Source: Sphingobacteriaceae bacterium | Lineage (GTDB): Bacteria > Bacteroidota > Bacteroidia > Sphingobacteriales > Sphingobacteriaceae | Length of the DNA stretch: 64,000 nt | Direction: 5' to 3' | Assembly (NCBI GenBank): GCA_017745075.1 | Contig: JAGIAD010000010.1 | Span: forward strand, 1 to 64,000 | Part shown: positions 10,156-19,288 of the stretch, one piece after another | Numbering within the stretch: position 1 is the first letter of the stretch | How the letters are laid out: each line of letters opens with the position of its first letter | Notes under the pieces: model-generated | What the model saw: only the letters and a program-made list of their open reading frames with translations | Told to the model about the DNA's origin: nothing | Database searches by the model: none | Position numbers and translations under genes: made by a program

Positions 10156-10734
10156 ATGAATTTAAAACTTAACAGAGATTGGTATTCAGTAGTGGTTCAC
10201 CCTCATCCGGAAGTTATTAATGAAGTAGCAGTAATGAAAGATAAGTTTGCCGCTAAAATTGGATGGTATGCGAGCAGAAATTCAAAAGCGCATATTACAG
10301 TTATTGCCTTTATAGCAGATCAATACGAGCTTGCTTTTTATATTAAACAAATTGAGAAATTTTGTTACTCGCAAAAACAGCAAGAAGTAGTTTTTGATCA
10401 ATTGAGCCTATCGAAATTTAGTCGTGCAGCAGTTATGCTCCCAAATGATTCATCCAAAGTTTATTTAAATGATCTTTTAAAAAGACTTAGAAAACAGCTT
10501 AAAACAAGCCAAACCATAAATGGTAGCAATGCACATATTTCTATTGGTCGTAAGTTAAGTTCCAGCCAAATTCATCTGGTCGAAAATTTATATGGCCATG
10601 TTAGCTTAAAGTTTAATTGTGATACGGTTGCCATACGAAAGTTTATTGAAACCAAAGGGCAGTTTGAAGTAATCAGAACCTTTAAATTTTTGGAAAATCC
10701 TTTCAATGATGCTCAACATTTATTGTTTAATTAA
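10156..10734 (+). CDS. 2H phosphoesterase / 2'-5' RNA ligase-like protein
   Basis: The product of about 192 residues has two H-x-T/S motifs (AHITVI at His46 and AHISIG at His127), the signature of 2H phosphoesterases such as the 2'-5' RNA ligase (LigT) and cyclic phosphodiesterase families. These enzymes process 2',3'-cyclic or 2'-5' phosphodiesters. A TTG at 10141 would overlap the polymerase stop, but the ATG at 10156, 11 bases past that stop, is preferred. The position directly after the polymerase pair and before a strong terminator suggests it belongs to the same operon. The substrate is unknown. Confidence 0.78.
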   Translation: MNLKLNRDWYSVVVHPHPEVINEVAVMKDKFAAKIGWYASRNSKAHITVIAFIADQYELAFYIKQIEKFCYSQKQQEVVFDQLSLSKFSRAAVMLPNDSSKVYLNDLLKRLRKQLKTSQTINGSNAHISIGRKLSSSQIHLVENLYGHVSLKFNCDTVAIRKFIETKGQFEVIRTFKFLENPFNDAQHLLFN

Positions 10735-10743
10735 TTAAGTTTA

Positions 10744-10796
10744 AAATCATGAGCCGAATAATTTTGCTAATCGGCTCATGATTTGGCTTTTTTTTG
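10744..10796 (+). terminator. Strong terminator of the polymerase operon
   Basis: A 14-bp perfect stem (10744-10757 with 10771-10784, core ATCATGAGCCGA) has a 13-base loop and is followed by GGC and eight or more T. The left arm sequence GAGCCGAATAAT recurs at 10796, suggesting a small duplication. Confidence 0.9.
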
Positions 10797-11042
10797 AGCC
10801 GAATAATATTTTGTGCCAACTTAGCTACTTGTCAATTGAAAGAGGAACAACAGCTTATCAAGGCCTTTTGGGGAAGCAATCTTAACTGCACAAGGTATCA
10901 TAATTGTTTAAGATTACTTCGCTGGCTGAAGAAGCAGCTAGCACTGGCAATTTCCCGGACCTACGTTTCTACCGCTCACAACTAGCCTAACAATTCTATC
11001 GTTTATCAGCCTTTTCAGCAACATAATTTCTATATTTAAACC
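10797..11042. other. Gene-free stretch after the polymerase operon
   Basis: Beyond the terminator and the partial repeat of its left arm I see no convincing gene. A short TTG-started frame (10794-10985) has no recognisable motif. The end of the stretch presumably holds the promoter of the gene at 11043. Confidence 0.5.
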
Positions 11043-11552
11043 ATGATCCACTTTAAAGCAGAAATAGAACGTTTTGAAACCATGGGCGAAAAAACCGGCT
11101 GGAGCTATGTATTTATTCCGGAAGCTTTAGCTAACGAAATTAAAGCCGGATGTAAAAAAAGCTTCAGGGTTAAAGGTAAAATAGATGGACTCGAGGTTTC
11201 GGGACTGGCCACCATCCCAATGGGGGCAGGCGATTTTATCATTGCTTTAAACGGTACTTTACGCAAAAAACTCAGAAAAGAAGCCGGTGCAGCAATCGAG
11301 TTGTCTTTAACAGAAGATAAAGACTTTAAAATTGAAATGCCCGAAGATCTGGAAATCTGTTTATCAGAAGAAGAGCACCTGATGCAGAATTTTTTAAAAC
11401 AGCCCAAATCACACCAAAACTACTATATCAACTGGATCAATCAGGCCAAAACAGAACCCACCAGAACGAAAAGACTTGTTATGACTGTTAAAGCCATGGA
11501 GAAAGGGCAGGATTTTGGTGCCATGATTCGTGAATCACAGGGTAAAACCTGA
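11043..11552 (+). CDS. DUF1905 / YdeI-OmdA-like protein
   Basis: The 169-residue cytoplasmic protein has an N-terminal DUF1905 beta-barrel (WSYVFIPEALANEIK, VKGKIDGLEVSGLATIPMG, GTLRKKLRKEAGAAIELSL). Its C-terminal bacteriocin-protection YdeI/OmpD-associated helical segment includes SHQNYYINWINQAKTEPTRTKRL. The family is widespread in Bacteroidota; some homologues are linked to bacteriocin or stress tolerance, but the biochemical role is unsettled. It is monocistronic between a terminator and a convergent glycosyltransferase gene. Confidence 0.85.
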   Translation: MIHFKAEIERFETMGEKTGWSYVFIPEALANEIKAGCKKSFRVKGKIDGLEVSGLATIPMGAGDFIIALNGTLRKKLRKEAGAAIELSLTEDKDFKIEMPEDLEICLSEEEHLMQNFLKQPKSHQNYYINWINQAKTEPTRTKRLVMTVKAMEKGQDFGAMIRESQGKT

Positions 11553-11628
11553 GCGCAGCAAGTTTATTGGTTGATGGTTTTATAATTCAGCTATAGCTAT
11601 CTACGAATTATCGCCTCTAAACCCTAAA

Positions 11629-12357
11629 CTACCTGCTATAATTCCTGAACCAGCTGTTCACCTTCATCTGGATTACACCCAAAAAAGCCTCCCTGAAAAT
11701 TCGGGTACTCATTTTTGAAGTGCCTTCAGTGCGGTCGGTAAAAATAATAGGCACCTCAACTACTTTAAAGCCAAATTTTATAGCGGTAAATTTCATTTCA
11801 ATCTGAAAAGCATAGCCTACAAATTTAATTTTGTTGAGCGGAATGGTTTCAAGTACTATTTTGCGGTAGCATTTAAAACCTGCAGTAGCATCCTGAATAT
11901 TAATGCGGGTAACAAAGCGAACATACATCGAAGCAAAGTACGACATTAAAACCCTGCCCATTGGCCAGTTTACCACATTTACACCTTTAACATACCTGGA
12001 GCCTATTGCTACATCAGCACCATTTACACAAGCCTCACGCAAGCGGGCCAAATCATCCGGATTATGCGAAAAATCGGCATCCATTTCAAAAATGTACTCG
12101 TAATTTTTTTGCAGCGCCCAGTTAAAACCATAAATATATGCAGTACCCAAACCTTGTTTGCCCGAACGTTCTTCGATAAACAAATGCCCTTCATATTCCG
12201 CTTGTAGCGATTTTACAATTTCAGCAGTTCCGTCAGGAGAACCATCATCAATAATTAAAACGTGAAAAGGTTGTGTTAAAGAAAAAACCTTTCTAATGAT
12301 TTTTTCGATATTTTCCTTCTCGTTGTAGGTTGGAATGATGACTAGACTATCTGACAC
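11629..12357 (-). CDS. Polyprenol-phosphate mannosyltransferase-like GT2 glycosyltransferase
   Basis: The 242-residue GT2 protein has the dolichyl/polyprenol monophosphomannose synthase motifs IPTYNEKENI, DDGSPDGTAEIV, EMDADFSHNPDDL (nucleotide-sugar and metal site) and IGSRYVKG. No transmembrane tail is present, so it is the soluble catalytic form. It would transfer a sugar from a GDP/UDP donor to a lipid phosphate on the cytoplasmic membrane face, supplying protein or glycan glycosylation. It is encoded alone, with no glycan cluster beside it. Confidence 0.9.
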   Translation of the reverse strand: MSDSLVIIPTYNEKENIEKIIRKVFSLTQPFHVLIIDDGSPDGTAEIVKSLQAEYEGHLFIEERSGKQGLGTAYIYGFNWALQKNYEYIFEMDADFSHNPDDLARLREACVNGADVAIGSRYVKGVNVVNWPMGRVLMSYFASMYVRFVTRINIQDATAGFKCYRKIVLETIPLNKIKFVGYAFQIEMKFTAIKFGFKVVEVPIIFTDRTEGTSKMSTRIFREAFLGVIQMKVNSWFRNYSR

Positions 12358-12902
12358 GTTTGTTGTGGTTTTAAATAATTATGAGCTTTGGGCTTGTCTG
12401 CGTATGTTATGCACTTTGCTTTTAATTTGCGAAAGTAAATATTTAATATGAAACCTTTATGAATTTTCATTAATTCGAGATAATTCATCATGCTGAACTT
12501 GTTTCAGTATCTATCTTGTGAGCTAAATTTTAGAATAGCACTAATTATTTACTGATGATTTTTCAAGATCACCACGGATTAATCTTCTGCTGGTCCGGAT
12601 TTACAATCCGGATCATTGTTCTACAGATTTGTAATCTGGTTATGCTGTTTAAAAGGATTACAAATTCTAAGTTCTTAAGACGGGATTGCAAATCCCAACT
12701 AGCGATATTTAGCTTTTACAGCACAAACCACTGTTTTTAAACCCGATCGGTGTGTAAAGCCCGCAGGACGAAGCATGAGGACGAGGACTTGCAACAAGAG
12801 CGGGACGGCAAGCCACGAAGAACTACCGTCCTCTCATTTCCAGAATATTTCAATAAATAATCATTTTATAGATTTCTCCACCGGTCGAAACGATAAGTTT
12901 CT
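12358..12902. other. Gene-free 545-bp stretch with REP-like hairpins
   Basis: No convincing gene. 12488-12510 holds a fragment (TCATGCTGAACTTGTTTCAG) of a dispersed repeat related to the element at 33800. 12594-12696 holds four regularly spaced short palindromes, annotated separately. GC-richer sequence at 12745-12830 shows no coding signal. Confidence 0.6.
12594..12696. repeat. Cluster of four REP-like palindromes with GATTnnnAATC core
   Basis: Four short hairpins share a GATT-spacer-AATC core: TCCGGAT/ATCCGGA (12594-12612), CAGATT/AATCTG (12624-12638), an imperfect GGATT/AATTC (12654-12668) and GGGATT/AATCCC (12682-12696). Their centres are about 28-30 bp apart. Stem ends differ while the core stays constant, as in REP/RAYT-type elements. 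No RAYT transposase is in the window. Confidence 0.65.
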
Positions 12903-14384
12903 TTACCTTACTTCCTGCATTAATCTTTTAATCAGCTGCGAAAAAATAATCAATGCCAAACCTGCAATTAAAGAGTATAAGGCCAGTGCTTTATAACCTT
13001 CGGTATAAGCCAGTAATTTGGCGGTGAGCGAAGCATTTTCGATGCTCGACATTTCTGCACCCAGTTTGCCGGCAGCCAATTGACCAAAAGCACTCGATAA
13101 AAACCAGAGCCCCATCATCATTCCAAACATTTTTTTTGGCGAAAGTTTGGTAATAATCGACATTCCAATAGGGCCCAGGCAAAGTTCGCCCAGTGTTAGC
13201 AGCAAATAGGCAAATGTAAATATATTTAAAGAGCTGATGCCTTGCACGTTGGCGAAGAACCGGGTAGCATAAAACACATAAAAACTCAGCGCCAGTAAAA
13301 GAAAACCAATACCAAATTTAACTACGGTATTAGGCTCAATTTTGCGTTTGTAGAGACCTAACCACAAAATGCCCACTATCGGGCTAAAAACAATAACAAA
13401 GAAAGAGTTTACGCTATTGTTCACCACATTGGGGTCGATATTGAAAAAAAGGATTTTATTGTCGAGGTTATCTTTGGCAAACAATGATAACGAACCACCG
13501 CTCTGCTCAGAGATAGCCATAAAAATGAAATAACAAAAGATAAACACAAATGCCGCGAGCAGTTTATACTGTGCCTTTTTATCTTTTATCTTAAAGGTTT
13601 CGTACAAAAAGTAAATCATGGCAATTACCCCAATGGTATACATGAAATAATCGGTAAAATCGGTGTTTTTTACCATGATGTAAATTAGGGGGATGCATAG
13701 AATAGAGCCTGCGTAAACTGAAATTTCGGCTACTTTCTGCTTTGCTTTTTTAAGGTGCAGCAAAGGTGAAATGCCAATTGGGCCTAAATATTTTTTGGTA
13801 AAGATAAATGTGCCCAAGCCGAACATCATGACCAGGGCAGCCGATAAAAAGCACAGGTGCCAGTTGTAATATTTACCCAAATAGATACACATGGCACCGC
13901 CCAGCAAACCACCTACGTTAATGCCTGCATAAAATAAACCATAGCCGGCATCCCGCCTGTTATCTTTCTCGTGGTAAAGTTCGCCAACCATCGATGAGAT
14001 ATTGGGTTTAAAGAAACCTGTGCCAATAATGGAAAGCGTAATGCCAATATAAAATAAATCGTGTGGTGAGAAAGCCAGGATCAGGTTACCGATGATCATT
14101 AATGAGCCACCCCAGAAAAGTGATTTACGGAAGCCCAAAATCCTGTCGGCAAAAATGCCGCCAATAAAAGTAAATGCATACACAAAGGCCTGGATAGCAC
14201 CATATTGTAAGTTCGACCGCTGGTCGCTGAGGCCAAGCTGGTCCACCATAAAAAAGGCCAGTACACCACGCATGCCGTAAAAACAAAAACGTTCCCACAT
14301 TTCTACCAGCGAGAGGTGCCAAAGCTGTTTGGGGTATTTGCCCTCAAAGTTCTGGATATCTTCTATTGAAACTGTTTTTTCCAT
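12903..14384 (-). CDS. POT family proton-dependent oligopeptide transporter
   Basis: The 493-residue integral membrane protein has about 12-14 hydrophobic segments. It carries the proton-coupling EMWERFCFYGMR motif in helix 1 and the PTR2 signatures GTGFFKPNISSMVGELY and FYAGINVGGLLGG. It should import di- or tripeptides across the inner membrane with protons. A second POT gene lies immediately upstream on the same strand, but a terminator at 14403-14430 separates them, so expression may be independent. Confidence 0.93.
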   Translation of the reverse strand: MEKTVSIEDIQNFEGKYPKQLWHLSLVEMWERFCFYGMRGVLAFFMVDQLGLSDQRSNLQYGAIQAFVYAFTFIGGIFADRILGFRKSLFWGGSLMIIGNLILAFSPHDLFYIGITLSIIGTGFFKPNISSMVGELYHEKDNRRDAGYGLFYAGINVGGLLGGAMCIYLGKYYNWHLCFLSAALVMMFGLGTFIFTKKYLGPIGISPLLHLKKAKQKVAEISVYAGSILCIPLIYIMVKNTDFTDYFMYTIGVIAMIYFLYETFKIKDKKAQYKLLAAFVFIFCYFIFMAISEQSGGSLSLFAKDNLDNKILFFNIDPNVVNNSVNSFFVIVFSPIVGILWLGLYKRKIEPNTVVKFGIGFLLLALSFYVFYATRFFANVQGISSLNIFTFAYLLLTLGELCLGPIGMSIITKLSPKKMFGMMMGLWFLSSAFGQLAAGKLGAEMSSIENASLTAKLLAYTEGYKALALYSLIAGLALIIFSQLIKRLMQEVR

Positions 14385-14402
14385 GAAATTGGATTAAAAA
14401 AT

Positions 14403-14430
14403 TAAAAGCCCGATCAGGAACCGGGCTTTA
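14403..14430 (-). terminator. Terminator downstream of the second POT gene
   Basis: AAAGCCCG pairs with CGGGCTTT around a 9-base loop. On the minus strand it is followed by a T-rich run. It lies about 22 bases past the stop of the gene at 14452. Confidence 0.8.
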
Positions 14431-14451
14431 TTTAAATTTATTTTTTTGCTA

Positions 14452-16047
14452 TTAGTGAACACCATGCATCCATTTGCGTAATAACGGGCTTAATGCAAAC
14501 ATAATTAAGCCGGCCACAATCGGGATAATGGTAAATATTAAGAAGAATGTTGAGATAGAATAAGCGCTGCTGATTTTATCGATCAGCGATCCGGTAGCAC
14601 CCGCAAGGTAATTCCCTATTGCTGTACAAGTGAAAAATACACCGAACATTAGACCTACCAAATTAGCAGGTGCAAGCTTACTCACATAAGATAAACCTAC
14701 TGGAGAAATACATAACTCACCAACAGTGTGGAAGAAATAGGCGAAAATTAACCAAAACAAACTAACCTCGGCTGAAGTGGCACCTTGTGGAATCGACGAT
14801 CCGCCATAAGCCAAACCAGCGAAACCTATGCCTACGAATATAAGGCCAAACCCGAATTTTACAGGGCCGCTAGGATTAAATCTGGTTTCCCAGATTTTTG
14901 AAACAATAGGCGCTAAAGATACAATAAAGAATGAGTTCAATACGCTGAACCATGATGCAGGTACTTCAGTGCTTATAGAACCCAGCTCGCGGTCTACTTT
15001 CCAGATGGCCAAAACCCAAATAATGGCAAAGCTTAACAAGGTAAATAAAATGGTTGCCGGATATTTTTTAAAGATTTTTTTTGCTAAAGAGAACAGAACA
15101 AAGGTTACGGCTACCAATGGGAATATGGTAAGGATACTATCTACCCACTTAAAAGTTGTAGCTGCTCCGCCGGTTAAATTCCTTAAGGTATAATCTTTGG
15201 CAAAAATAGTCATCGAACCACCTGCCTGTTCAAATACCATCCAGAAGAAAATAGTGAAAATAGATAAGATGGCAATTACCCATAAACGCTGGCTTCTTAC
15301 TTTTCCCGGGATCTCTTCAACCGTTGGATCTGCTTTTTCAACCTCTTTGGTTTTATCTACAGATGCACCAATTACACCAAATATTTTCTGGCCGAAATAG
15401 AATTGCAGCATACCGAAGAGCATAAAAACACCGGCAAGACCAAAACCATAGTGCCAGCCTACCTTTTCGCCGATATAACCGCACATTAACATCCCGATAA
15501 AGGCACCAGAGTTAATACCCATATAGAAAATAGCATAAGCGCTGTCTTTTTTATCGCTGATAGGAGGGTAAAGTTTACCTACTATAGAGGAGATATTCGG
15601 TTTAAAAAATCCGTTACCCACAATCAGTAATAATAAACCTAAATAGAAAAAGTTATTGCTGAAACCTTCAAGGGCCATAGATGCATGGCCAAGCGTCATA
15701 ATAAAAGCGCCGATGATAACAGCTTTTCTGTAACCTGTAAACCTATCGGCAATTAAACCGCCCAATATAGGAGTAAAATAAACCAAGCCGGTGTAAATAG
15801 CATAAAGCTGTAAGGCTTCAGGCCGTGGCCATCCCCAGCCATTTTTACTTAAATCGCTAACGAGGAACAGTACCAGTATGGCACGCATTCCGTAATAGCT
15901 GAATCTTTCCCACATTTCGGTAAAAAAGAGCACAAAAAGGCCCACCGGGTGGCTAAATAATTTTTCTTTGGATACACCCTGACTTTCTAAATGGATATCT
16001 AGTTCTTTATCATGGTCAATACTAATGGTTTCATTAGATTTTTGCAT
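14452..16047 (-). CDS. POT family proton-dependent oligopeptide transporter (longer paralogue)
   Basis: The 531-residue paralogue of its downstream neighbour has an acidic N-terminal cytoplasmic extension of about 30 residues, then TEMWERFSYYGMR. The PTR signatures GNGFFKPNISSIVGKLYPP and FYMGINSGAFIG are intact, with many hydrophobic helices. The proline-containing PTR2 signature and conserved helix-1 glutamates support proton-coupled peptide uptake. Two tandem paralogues suggest division of substrate range or expression conditions. Peptide size preference cannot be read from sequence. Confidence 0.93.
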   Translation of the reverse strand: MQKSNETISIDHDKELDIHLESQGVSKEKLFSHPVGLFVLFFTEMWERFSYYGMRAILVLFLVSDLSKNGWGWPRPEALQLYAIYTGLVYFTPILGGLIADRFTGYRKAVIIGAFIMTLGHASMALEGFSNNFFYLGLLLLIVGNGFFKPNISSIVGKLYPPISDKKDSAYAIFYMGINSGAFIGMLMCGYIGEKVGWHYGFGLAGVFMLFGMLQFYFGQKIFGVIGASVDKTKEVEKADPTVEEIPGKVRSQRLWVIAILSIFTIFFWMVFEQAGGSMTIFAKDYTLRNLTGGAATTFKWVDSILTIFPLVAVTFVLFSLAKKIFKKYPATILFTLLSFAIIWVLAIWKVDRELGSISTEVPASWFSVLNSFFIVSLAPIVSKIWETRFNPSGPVKFGFGLIFVGIGFAGLAYGGSSIPQGATSAEVSLFWLIFAYFFHTVGELCISPVGLSYVSKLAPANLVGLMFGVFFTCTAIGNYLAGATGSLIDKISSAYSISTFFLIFTIIPIVAGLIMFALSPLLRKWMHGVH

Positions 16048-16194
16048 AAAACATTTGTTGGTTTTAGTTTATGAATTCAGAATTTGTGTGTTGTTTAAGT
16101 TAGTTTAGCAGGGCGCAATATAGTCAGCGAATGCCAAACTCACAAATTTTTAAATGATGTATCAGGTAATGAAGTTGTTAAGTTTTGTTAAATC

Positions 16195-17091
16195 TTAAAA
16201 TTTCCTGACCGGTTTAACATTTTTCTTCGGATCTGCATAAAGCTCATCGTTCGAATCAGGGTCGTTGTTAAGGGTAAGTTCTTCCTGTAATTTTAATCTG
16301 CCACCTATAATTTTGAAACCATCAAAAGTGCCGTCCGATCCGTAAAATTCAAACTTGCCTTTTACTTCCGGATCGAAAGAAGCCAGGTGGTCGAACACAA
16401 TCATACCGGCTTTCACATCGGTTTTAAGCATCATGGCATTCGATTTGGCATATTCAAATATAACCCTGTTTTTTCCTTTCAGTTCTTTTCCGTCAAAAAC
16501 AGGCGCTCCAAGAGTTACGTTATCCTTATCAAATGAAAGGATTTCGATTACCTTTTTGGTTGTGGCCTGCGTATTTCCTTTCCAGCCTAACAATACATAA
16601 TAAGGCAGGCGGTTTCCGCTGGTTACGGGTATAATTTCGTAATAACGGGCACCGAACCATTTCTGATTGTTGGTAATCACATTTGGATCGTTCATGTTAT
16701 CCGTTTGATCGATTAACGGATAGAGCTTTAAGGGGCCGTTTTTGGTATTCATCTGTATGGTGCCATAATAACGATAGCTGCCATTTTCGAGCTGTATATA
16801 CCAGGTTAACGTTCTGAAAGCCTGATCAGGTGATTTAATTACGGAAACATTTTTTAACGAATCGAAAGGATAAGCAAAAGAATTAGGTGTTTTTAAGGCT
16901 TCCACCAATAGTTTAACAAATTTGCCGTTAATTTCGAGCTTTTCGTTATCGCTTAAAGCATTAGTGGTAGCTGTAGAAATTTTGATCAGCGAATCCTGAA
17001 AGACATCGAGTTTACCTGACGTTTGTTGTGCTTTTACATTAAAGCCCAGCAGAACAATAAATAACGGGAAAAGCAATTTGAGGTTCTTCAT
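16195..17091 (-). CDS. Conserved exported Bacteroidota protein of unknown function
   Basis: A protein of about 298 residues with a Sec signal peptide (MKNLKLLFPLFIVLLGFNVKAQ). The ATG at 17091 is preferred over 17097, which only adds Met-Ile. The mature part is soluble and rich in beta segments, with LTWYIQLENGSYRYYGTIQ, KWFGARYYEII and YYVLLGWKGN stretches. I do not recognise a characterised family. It lies 40 bp downstream of the thiolase gene on the same strand, so co-transcription is possible, but a functional link is not evident. Confidence 0.8.
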   Translation of the reverse strand: MKNLKLLFPLFIVLLGFNVKAQQTSGKLDVFQDSLIKISTATTNALSDNEKLEINGKFVKLLVEALKTPNSFAYPFDSLKNVSVIKSPDQAFRTLTWYIQLENGSYRYYGTIQMNTKNGPLKLYPLIDQTDNMNDPNVITNNQKWFGARYYEIIPVTSGNRLPYYVLLGWKGNTQATTKKVIEILSFDKDNVTLGAPVFDGKELKGKNRVIFEYAKSNAMMLKTDVKAGMIVFDHLASFDPEVKGKFEFYGSDGTFDGFKIIGGRLKLQEELTLNNDPDSNDELYADPKKNVKPVRKF

Positions 17092-17131
17092 GATCATGCC
17101 CGATCGGATATTTTTACAGCTATCAATTTAT

Positions 17132-18310
17132 TTATGCTATTTTTTCTATAACCAGCGCACTGGCACCGCCACCGCCGTTACAAATGCCGGCAACGCCGAT
17201 TTTGCCGTTGTTTTGTGCCAGTACCGAAAGCAGGGTAACTACAATGCGGGCGCCCGAGGCTCCAAGCGGGTGGCCTAATGAAACTGCTCCACCATTTACA
17301 TTAACCTTTTCTTCGCTGAGCTCAAGCAATTGGTTATTGGCGATAGAAACTACAGAGAAAGCCTCGTTAATTTCGAAGAAATCTACAGCTTTAATATCAA
17401 TATTGGCTTTGTGTAATACCAGCGGAATCGCTTTTGAAGGGGCTGTTGTAAACCACTCTGGTGCCTGTTGTGCATCAGCATAGCTTAATATTTTGGCCAG
17501 GGGTTTTATACCCAGTTCTTTTGCCTTATCGGCACTCATTAAAACCAGTGCAGCTGCGCCATCATTCAGGGTAGAGGCATTTGCAGCGGTAACCGTTCCT
17601 TCTTTTTTAAAAACAGGTTTCAATGTTGGTATTTTATCAAATTTAACTGCTGCAGGCTCCTCGTCGTTATCAATTAATGTAACATCGCCTTTGCGGTCTT
17701 TTACCTCTACGGCTACAATTTCACCAGCAAATTTTCCAGTAGTTTGTGCGGCCTGTGCTCTTTTGTACGAGTTAATGGCAAAATTGTCCTGCTCTTCGCG
17801 GCTAATCTTACACTCCGTAGCACAAAGTTCTGCAGCCGATCCCATGTGGTAATCATTGTAAACATCCCATAAGCCATCTTTCACCAATCCGTCTGTTACT
17901 TGTCCGTGGCCTAAGCGGTAGCCATTGCGTGCTTTATCAAGGTAGTAGGGTACATTGCTCATACTTTCCATGCCACCGGCTACAATAATATCGTTATCGC
18001 CATTGGCAATGCTTTGTGCTGCCAGCATAATGGCTTTTGTACCCGACGCGCATACTTTGTTGATAGTAGTAGCCGGTAAATCAGGTAAACCTGCAAACTT
18101 TGCCGCTTGCGTAGCCGGGGCCTGACCCAAATTGGCCGATAAAACGTTACCCATATACACCTCCTGAACCTGTTCGGGTTTTATGCCAGCTTTTTCTATA
18201 GCTGCTTTAATGGCAAAACCGCCAAGCTGAGTAGCAGAAAATTGGGCTAGAGCACCACCAAAACTGCCAATAGGCGTTCTAACAGCCGATACGATTACAA
18301 CTTCTTTCAT
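17132..18310 (-). CDS. Acetyl-CoA C-acyltransferase (thiolase)
   Basis: The 392-residue product has all thiolase II landmarks: the acylated Cys87 in [23 protein letters not shown], the NEAFSVV loop, the [16 protein letters not shown] histidine motif, and the C-terminal base cysteine in [11 protein letters not shown]. It would interconvert two acetyl-CoA and acetoacetyl-CoA or thiolyse 3-ketoacyl-CoA. Length and motifs resemble biosynthetic AtoB/PhaA-type enzymes more than FadA, but without neighbours of a beta-oxidation complex the direction of use is open. Confidence 0.95.
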   Translation of the reverse strand: MKEVVIVSAVRTPIGSFGGALAQFSATQLGGFAIKAAIEKAGIKPEQVQEVYMGNVLSANLGQAPATQAAKFAGLPDLPATTINKVCASGTKAIMLAAQSIANGDNDIIVAGGMESMSNVPYYLDKARNGYRLGHGQVTDGLVKDGLWDVYNDYHMGSAAELCATECKISREEQDNFAINSYKRAQAAQTTGKFAGEIVAVEVKDRKGDVTLIDNDEEPAAVKFDKIPTLKPVFKKEGTVTAANASTLNDGAAALVLMSADKAKELGIKPLAKILSYADAQQAPEWFTTAPSKAIPLVLHKANIDIKAVDFFEINEAFSVVSIANNQLLELSEEKVNVNGGAVSLGHPLGASGARIVVTLLSVLAQNNGKIGVAGICNGGGGASALVIEKIA

Positions 18311-18548
18311 GTAAACTAAATTTTTTATGATTTTTTGGTTAGGCCGCTAAGTTAGTTAAACCTTGCAAGGTTTAAAAGTAACGTATAAAAAATGATTTTA
18401 GCACGCTGATAATAATAAGTTTTAGGAAAGCAAAACCTGTGGTGCTTAGGGTTGTTCAGTCCTGCTGTTCGCTGTAGCCCTCATACTTCGGGGCTGCCGC
18501 TGCCATCAGGTTTAATTAATCTTGGCCGGGGGTTTAGGCAGTTATTAC

Positions 18549-18580
18549 AAACCTATCAGGTTTAAAAACCTGATAGGTTT
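18549..18580 (-). terminator. Terminator of the SPFH/RHH operon
   Basis: A perfect 15-bp stem (AAACCTATCAGGTTT and its complement, 2 bases between, larger loop in practice) starts 12 bases beyond the stop of the ribbon-helix-helix gene. A shorter palindrome, AAACCTTGCAAGGTTT, sits near 18359. Confidence 0.8.
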
Positions 18581-18591
18581 AAATTGATATT

Positions 18592-18759
18592 TTATTCCTC
18601 TTTTGCTTTGCCTTTCTTTCGCGATTTTATAGCCTGTGTAAGTAAAAATTCGATCTGCCCGTTCGTACTCCTGAATTCATCGGCAGCCCAGGTTTCTACT
18701 TCTTTTAATAAAGCAGGACTAATCCTTAATACAAAAGCTTTTTTATCTTTCTCCGCCAT
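18592..18759 (-). CDS. Small Arc-like ribbon-helix-helix protein (55 aa)
   Basis: Reading the minus strand from the ATG at 18759 gives 55 residues: MAEKDKKAFVLRISPALLKE begins the chain, followed by VETWAADEFRSTNGQIEFLL and a lysine-rich tail. The beta strand KAFVLRIS, then two helices with the conserved NGQIEFLL turn, is the Arc/MetJ-type DNA-binding fold, close to proteins annotated as Arc family DNA-binding. The start lies 2 bases after the stop of the upstream membrane protein, so the two are translated together. It may be an autorepressor of the operon. A terminator follows. Confidence 0.8.
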   Translation of the reverse strand: MAEKDKKAFVLRISPALLKEVETWAADEFRSTNGQIEFLLTQAIKSRKKGKAKEE

Positions 18760-18761
18760 CT

Positions 18762-19283
18762 TTATTGTATTGCCTGTATATTGTACCTGGTTTTTAAATT
18801 CATGAGAAACATTTCCATTTCATCGATCCTGTTCGAACTGAACAACAGTTTTTTTCCATCTTTAAATTCAATCTGTAAACCTTTATCCTTATCATTTAAT
18901 AAGTAGGCTTTATCATTAAACTTAAACCAAAGCCTGCTTCGAACACCAAATCCGCCATAATCTCCTAAAGCGTCGTATTTATTGATATAAACTTTCTCTA
19001 TGTTGTCCCAACTCAATAGCTTCAGCTTGGTTTGAAATGGAAAATACTTATAAGAAATTCCTTCTGCACTGATCTGTAAAGTCATTTTGTTTTTTTGGAG
19101 CAGGTAGATGATGGCAAAGGGAAGGAGGACAGCCCAAAACGGTGCGAAATAACTAGCTTTTAAGGTTTCGAATCGCATTCCGCCTTTATCAAAAAGCACA
19201 ATGCTGAATACCATAACAGCATCAATAGCCAATAAAACGTAAAGCCACCAAAGTTTTAGGCTTTGTCTCTCCTCAAATTCCAT
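18762..19283 (-). CDS. Membrane protein with PH-like domain
   Basis: The 173-residue product has two N-terminal transmembrane helices (LKLWWLYVLLAIDAVMVFSI and PFWAVLLPFAIIYLL). A cytoplasmic beta-rich domain of about 100 residues follows, resembling bacterial PH domains (ISAEGISYKYFPF, LSWDNIEKVYINKY, LQIEFKDGKKLLFSS). It sits 5 bp after the SPFH gene and 2 bp before the ribbon-helix-helix gene, so the three form one operon. A role in membrane organisation together with the SPFH protein is inference. Confidence 0.75.
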   Translation of the reverse strand: MEFEERQSLKLWWLYVLLAIDAVMVFSIVLFDKGGMRFETLKASYFAPFWAVLLPFAIIYLLQKNKMTLQISAEGISYKYFPFQTKLKLLSWDNIEKVYINKYDALGDYGGFGVRSRLWFKFNDKAYLLNDKDKGLQIEFKDGKKLLFSSNRIDEMEMFLMNLKTRYNIQAIQ

Positions 19284-19288
19284 TTATC

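Noticed and set aside
10794..10985. 63-aa TTG-started frame after the polymerase terminator
   Set aside because: It begins inside the terminator T-run and a duplicated hairpin arm and has no recognisable motif.
12594..12696. CRISPR array
   Set aside because: The spacing is regular, but units are short palindromes with differing flanks and no true repeat/spacer identity, and no cas gene is present.
12555..12996. Two plus-strand frames in the gene-free stretch
   Set aside because: One consists of the REP-like palindromes, the other runs into the antisense of the POT transporter.
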